Part shown: positions 45,034-47,885 of the stretch, piece after piece
Position numbering within the stretch: the first letter of the stretch is position 1
How the letters are laid out: every line of letters starts with the position of its first letter
Source: an uncultured Lachnospiraceae bacterium
GTDB taxonomy: Bacteria > Bacillota > Clostridia > Lachnospirales > Lachnospiraceae
Length of the DNA: 47,885 bases
Direction: 5' to 3'
Assembly (NCBI GenBank): GCA_910585635.1
Contig: CAJUFE010000034.1
Span: 1 to 47,885 of the forward strand
Program-made: the position numbers and the translations under genes
Notes under the pieces: generated by a model
Database searches by the model: none
Told to the model about the DNA's origin: nothing
The model's input: the letters and a program-made list of their open reading frames with translations, nothing else

Positions 45034-45451
45034 ACTTGAAACCTGCCTCTCTCCTCTGGGCATACCCGAAGCCATGTCATCCTCATCCCTATGCATCCCC
45101 ATGGATACAATATACTGGTCCTGCCACGTATACGATGGCCCCCGATGTATCGGCTCCACTGCGCACGAACCCTGCAGCAAAATGACAGCAAAAGGGGACT
45201 CGCTGATCCATGACAGCAAAAAGGGGACTCGCTGATCCCCAGGCATGCTCTGCTTTATGTACTATGTCGAAAATTGTCAAAACACCTATAAAGCATACCC
45301 CAAACCCGGCTATTTTTCAAGTAGATCTTTCGTCTCTTTCGCATATTTTTATTTCTTTTTATTTCCAATCTCCCGCATGCTCTGAAGGGTAAAACGCATA
45401 CCTTTTTCGGCGCTGGTCCACGCCCTGTTATCAGCCCTGGACCAGAGCTTT
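45034..45451 (-). other. Intergenic region upstream of the SGNH gene, with a direct repeat
   Basis: A 28-29-bp direct repeat begins ATGACAGCAAAA at 45182 and 45210 and ends GACTCGCTGATCC in each copy. A consensus -35 TTGACA lies near 45280 on the minus strand, with only a weak -10 (TAAAGC) at 17 nt. I see no gene here. Confidence 0.5.
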
Positions 45452-45955
45452 TTATCGCCCCAGGTTCCCCCTTTTTTTCTTCTTTAAGATGATGCCGCTG
45501 TCTGGATCCGTCAGATAGCGCAAGAGCCCCTGGCAGCCCTCCAGCACATCCTCGTAGGTACGGTCAAAATCGCCGGTATACCAGGGATCCGCCACCTCTT
45601 CATCCCGCCCGGCAAATTCCAGGAGCTTGTGGACCTTCCCCTCCGGATCGCCCCCCAGTATCCGGCGCATATTGCTGATGTTCCAGTTGTCCATGCCGAT
45701 GAACAGGTCATAGAGGGGCTGATCCGACCGCGCCATCTGCCGGGCCGTCTTCCCCGCCGTGCTGATCCCCACCGAGCGCAGCTTCTCCCTGGTCCCCCGG
45801 TGTACCGGGTTCCCGATCTCCTCTGTGCTGGTGGCGGCAGAGGCGATCTCGAACTGGTCGGCGAGCCCGGCCTTTCGGACTAAGTCCTTCATCACGAACT
45901 CGGCCATGGGACTCCTGCAGATATTGCCGTGGCAAACAAATAGTATTTTTATCAT
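45452..45955 (-). CDS. Low-molecular-weight protein tyrosine phosphatase
   Basis: A 167-residue LMW-PTP. The catalytic P-loop CHGNICRS (C-x5-R-S) is at residues 8-15 right after the first beta strand, and the general-acid loop DPWYTGDF is near residue 125. It removes phosphate from tyrosines of protein targets, often surface-polysaccharide kinases; a polysaccharide-modification cluster is next door, but a direct link is unproven. A short basic tail (KKKKRGNLGR) follows the domain. It is the last intact core gene before foreign DNA. Confidence 0.93.
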   Translation of the reverse strand: MIKILFVCHGNICRSPMAEFVMKDLVRKAGLADQFEIASAATSTEEIGNPVHRGTREKLRSVGISTAGKTARQMARSDQPLYDLFIGMDNWNISNMRRILGGDPEGKVHKLLEFAGRDEEVADPWYTGDFDRTYEDVLEGCQGLLRYLTDPDSGIILKKKKRGNLGR

Positions 45956-46042
45956 CTTGAATATATCCTTTCATAAGCCTTTAAACCTTGATATATCGGG
46001 CTTCTTGGCACTTTTCTTCATTTTTGTATTTTGCCCTTACCT

Positions 46043-46114
46043 TACGCAAATCTATGTAAATCTACGCAAATCCATGAGCAAATGGTGTAGTAAGTGGTGT
46101 AGTAAATTGGTGTA
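46043..46114 (-). repeat. Phased direct repeats beside the integrase remnant, possible arm-type sites
   Basis: TACGCAAATC, TATGTAAATC, TACGCAAATC lie head to tail at 46043-46072 with an exact 10-bp period. TGGTGTAGTAA follows twice (46083-46093, 46095-46105), with a third partial copy to 46114. They lie between the integrase end and the phosphatase gene, where tyrosine integrases of the Tn916 group have arm-type binding repeats near the element end. Confidence 0.5.
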
Positions 46115-46194
46115 TCTTTCAACTTGATCTTCTTTGGTTTCCCTGTATATCGGTATCTTTACACGCAGGATGCTCCTGCGTTGTCCGACACTCG

Positions 46195-46912
46195 TCAAAC
46201 ACATCTGCAAACAATGTGTTTTCCTCGTTGCTCGCTCAAATCAATGATTTTCGCCATTTGCTCCGCAGCACGGTCATAACTCGCATGAGTGTAAACATTC
46301 AGTGTAACGCCTACATCAGAATGTCCCATTACATACTGCAAGTTCTTGATATCCATCCACAACGATTTCCGTTTTCACTTTCTTGCGGCGTGCAAGGATA
46401 TTGTTTAGACTTTGAAAAACTTCATCCGTCATAGGAATATAGCGGCAACCACATTCTGTCTTGGTTTTCTCGACATAATATTTCCCGCCACGTTCCCGGA
46501 CGCTTGTGATCGTACTGTAACCTTTGCCGTCATTATGCAGCTTCATGATCCATTGCTGTGCGTCTGATACTTTGATATCCCTTATCTGGCGATAACCAAA
46601 ATCTTCTTTCTTGACTAAATTCAGCACAAAATTATAGCCTACTTTGGTGTTATAGCGCACACCTTGTTTCAAACTGATGTATCGCTCTAAAAGGACAAGC
46701 ACGGTAATCTTTCCGGCAGCATAATCAATCCCGTCATCAAGCTGTTTTTGGATTGTCTTTTCCTTTTCCCGCAGTTCCTTTAAATCAGAGGAATAAATGG
46801 TCTGTCGTTTCCCACGGATATCCTTATACCGATATTGATAAATCAAGTCTTTTCTCTGGCTCTCTCCTGTCCGCAGGATTCTTCCTTTATTGTCTTTTCG
46901 CTTCTCGGACAT
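46195..46912 (-). pseudogene. int: Tn916-type tyrosine integrase, internally deleted
   Basis: The start MSEKRKDNKGRILRTGESQR with AAAGGAG 7 nt upstream is the Tn916/Tn1545-type integrase N-terminus. The SAM-like core-binding domain runs to about residue 135 (YSTITSV), then the sequence jumps to the late catalytic stretch KYYVEKTKTECGCRYIPMTD. The part with the first catalytic arginine is missing. A second break drops the His-x-x-Arg segment and changes frame; the end resumes as QYVMGHSDVGVTLNVYTHAS with the catalytic tyrosine and stops at 46195. About 720 nt remain of the usual 1,200. Not functional. Confidence 0.88.
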
Positions 46913-46997
46913 TGTCAAACTCCTTTCCGTGATGGAAAGAGCCTTGATATGACACGTCCATTGTATCATATCAAGACTGATTTTACATCACAAAATT

Positions 46998-47379
46998 TCA
47001 ATAAATCCGGGCGTGGGCGGTGTCCTCCGGGTTCTGCAATTCTTCCAGCGTGAGGTTCGTTGTCACGATCAACGGCTTTCCGCTGCGGTATCGGCTGCCA
47101 ATCACGTTATAGACTTGCTCTAAGCCGTATTCCGTGCCACGCTCCATAAGGGCGTTGGCGATACACCCGGCAAAATAGCTTTTCTCTGTGCCGACACTTC
47201 CCCACAAGATCAGCCCGTGGTCCTCCGCTTTCATCAGCTCCCAGCACTCCACATCGGGCATAGTCCATTTGCGGGCATTTCCCGTTGTCGTTCTCAAACG
47301 TCCATTCCCGCATAGCCGGGTCGGTGAAGCCCTTTCTTTTGAGCCGTTCCACTTCCTCCCGGTGCTTGTAGGGGTCTAT
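46998..47379 (-). pseudogene. DnaC-like ATP-binding protein of a mobile element, broken
   Basis: Pieces of an IstB/DnaC-type helicase loader in order but in changing frames: YKHREEVERLKRKGFTDPAM and EWTFENDNGKCPQMDYA, then the P-loop region LILWGSVGTEKSYFAGCIAN. An internal deletion then joins ALMERG to TEYGLEQVYNVIGSRYRSGK and PLIVTTNLTLEELQNPED, and the frame ends abruptly at HARIY. The P-loop glycine is replaced (GTEKS for GTGKS). Such proteins are carried by clostridial integrative conjugative elements. Confidence 0.8.
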
Positions 47380-47565
47380 GAAATAAGTATCTGATGTGCT
47401 GAACGGGTAAAACTTTTCCTCGGTGAGCTATTCAAGGGATACTTCCCGTTACCGCCGCTTATCCCTGTCACGCCATGCGTTGATAGCTGCATAATATATA
47501 ACCACTCTGCAAAAGGCATTAAATGTATACTCGATATGTTCCTTGTATGCTTCTGCGCGATCCAT
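47380..47565 (-). pseudogene. Sigma-70-like gene start of a mobile element, with stops
   Basis: ATG 47565 opens YKEHIEYTFNAFCRVVIYYA and INAWRDRDKRR, then an in-frame stop, REVSLE, a second stop, and EEKFYPFSTSDTYF. This resembles the N-terminal part of the sigma-70-like proteins common in Lachnospiraceae conjugative elements. It is cut after TSDTYF and joined directly to the dnaC-like remnant. Confidence 0.65.
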
Positions 47566-47607
47566 GGCATTTCTTTTACCTCCCGATCGCTATGTTTTCT
47601 TGATTTC

Positions 47608-47885
47608 TTATGCTTCACTTGGCGTTTCGGTTTTCTGTATGCTTAACTTTTTGTATGTGTTGACATACAAAACAGCCGCAAGCAATATCGAAAGAATGTC
47701 GGCTACCGGCTGCGCCCAAACTAACCCGGTAAGTCCTAAGACTGCTTTCAGAATGAACAGGACAGGAATGAAAATGATCCCCTGTCTGCTCAAATTGATA
47801 ACCAGCGAAGCTGTGGCTGCTCCCATAGCTTGTAAAGCGTTGGTAAGGACATAGAACACGCCGAAAATGGGACTCGTTGTAAGTA
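47608..47885 (-). CDS. MATE-family transporter, C-terminal part (runs off the window)
   Basis: The last roughly 90 residues of a MATE efflux protein: SPIFGVFYVLTNALQAMGAA, LVINLSRQGIIFIPVLFIL, then VWAQPVADILSILLAAVLYV and a polar tail. The frame is open to the window edge and has no start inside it. It is AT-richer than the two MATE genes at 18-21 kb and resembles neither closely, so it is probably cargo of the mobile element or an element neighbour. Confidence 0.85.
   Translation of the reverse strand, partial: LTTSPIFGVFYVLTNALQAMGAATASLVINLSRQGIIFIPVLFILKAVLGLTGLVWAQPVADILSILLAAVLYVNTYKKLSIQKTETPSEA

Overview
The window looks like chromosome of an anaerobic, spore-forming Lachnospiraceae-type Firmicute. 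The evidence is the mix of sporulation genes (sigK, the GerW-family ytfJ, the DUF2953 gene ytfI), clostridial housekeeping neighbourhoods (miaB-mutS-mutL; recG / DAK2 kinase / Asp23 / rpmB; cinA-pgsA-rimO; yicC-gmk-rpoZ; rqcH), strong AGGAGG ribosome binding sites, and TTGACA/TATAAT-like promoters. The core is fairly GC-rich. The last 2 kb and a patch near 22.9-23.4 kb are visibly more AT-rich and hold broken foreign genes.

Layout. 0-1.5 kb: a GNAT acetyltransferase and a small ECF-type membrane substrate-binding protein. 1.6-8.3 kb: a miaB-mutS-mutL operon read leftward from one strong extended -10 promoter. 8.3-11.0 kb: a BlaI/BlaR1-type repressor and sensor protease pair behind a perfect 17-bp inverted operator. 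11.1-16.9 kb: a glycerol operon, glpP - glpK - FAD/BFD glycerol-3-phosphate dehydrogenase - FAD/NAD oxidoreductase - DUF1667 protein. Its promoter is followed by a leader terminator, the expected target of GlpP. 17-22.8 kb: a lipoprotein, two MATE transporters (one behind a leader ORF plus attenuator-like hairpin), sigK without a pro-sequence, and a nitroreductase. 22.9-23.4 kb: remains of an AAA ATPase gene. 23.4-28.1 kb: recG, a FakA-like DAK2 kinase, an Asp23 protein and divergent rpmB. 28.1-33.7 kb: a tiny membrane protein, ytfJ, ytfI, two unrecognised conserved-looking proteins, cinA and pgsA. 33.7-37.4 kb: rimO, rpoZ, gmk, yicC. 38.1-40.0 kb: rqcH. 40.2-45.0 kb: a cell-surface acylation-type cluster (SGNH hydrolase, DUF4358 lipoprotein, MBOAT acyltransferase, DHHW protein). 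45.4 kb: a low-molecular-weight tyrosine phosphatase. 46.0-47.9 kb: debris of an integrative conjugative element (integrase, dnaC-like and sigma-like pseudogenes) and a MATE gene cut by the window edge.

How it works together. The glp genes form a substrate-inducible glycerol unit whose own antiterminator is the first gene. The MBOAT-DHHW-SGNH set probably O-acetylates an exported glycan. RqcH, RimO, L28, MiaB and omega belong to translation and transcription upkeep.

The least explained sequence is repetitive and non-coding. A pair of 126-bp units bounded by 18-bp inverted repeats faces each other across 231 bp upstream of rqcH, and a partial third copy lies between miaB and mutS. Other unexplained repeats are a purine-rich 52-bp tandem repeat ahead of the DUF4358 gene, a 40-bp tandem repeat that runs through a stop codon, and 10-bp phased repeats next to the broken integrase. 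No CRISPR array, rRNA or tRNA was seen. All calls come from reading the sequence; no database search was run.
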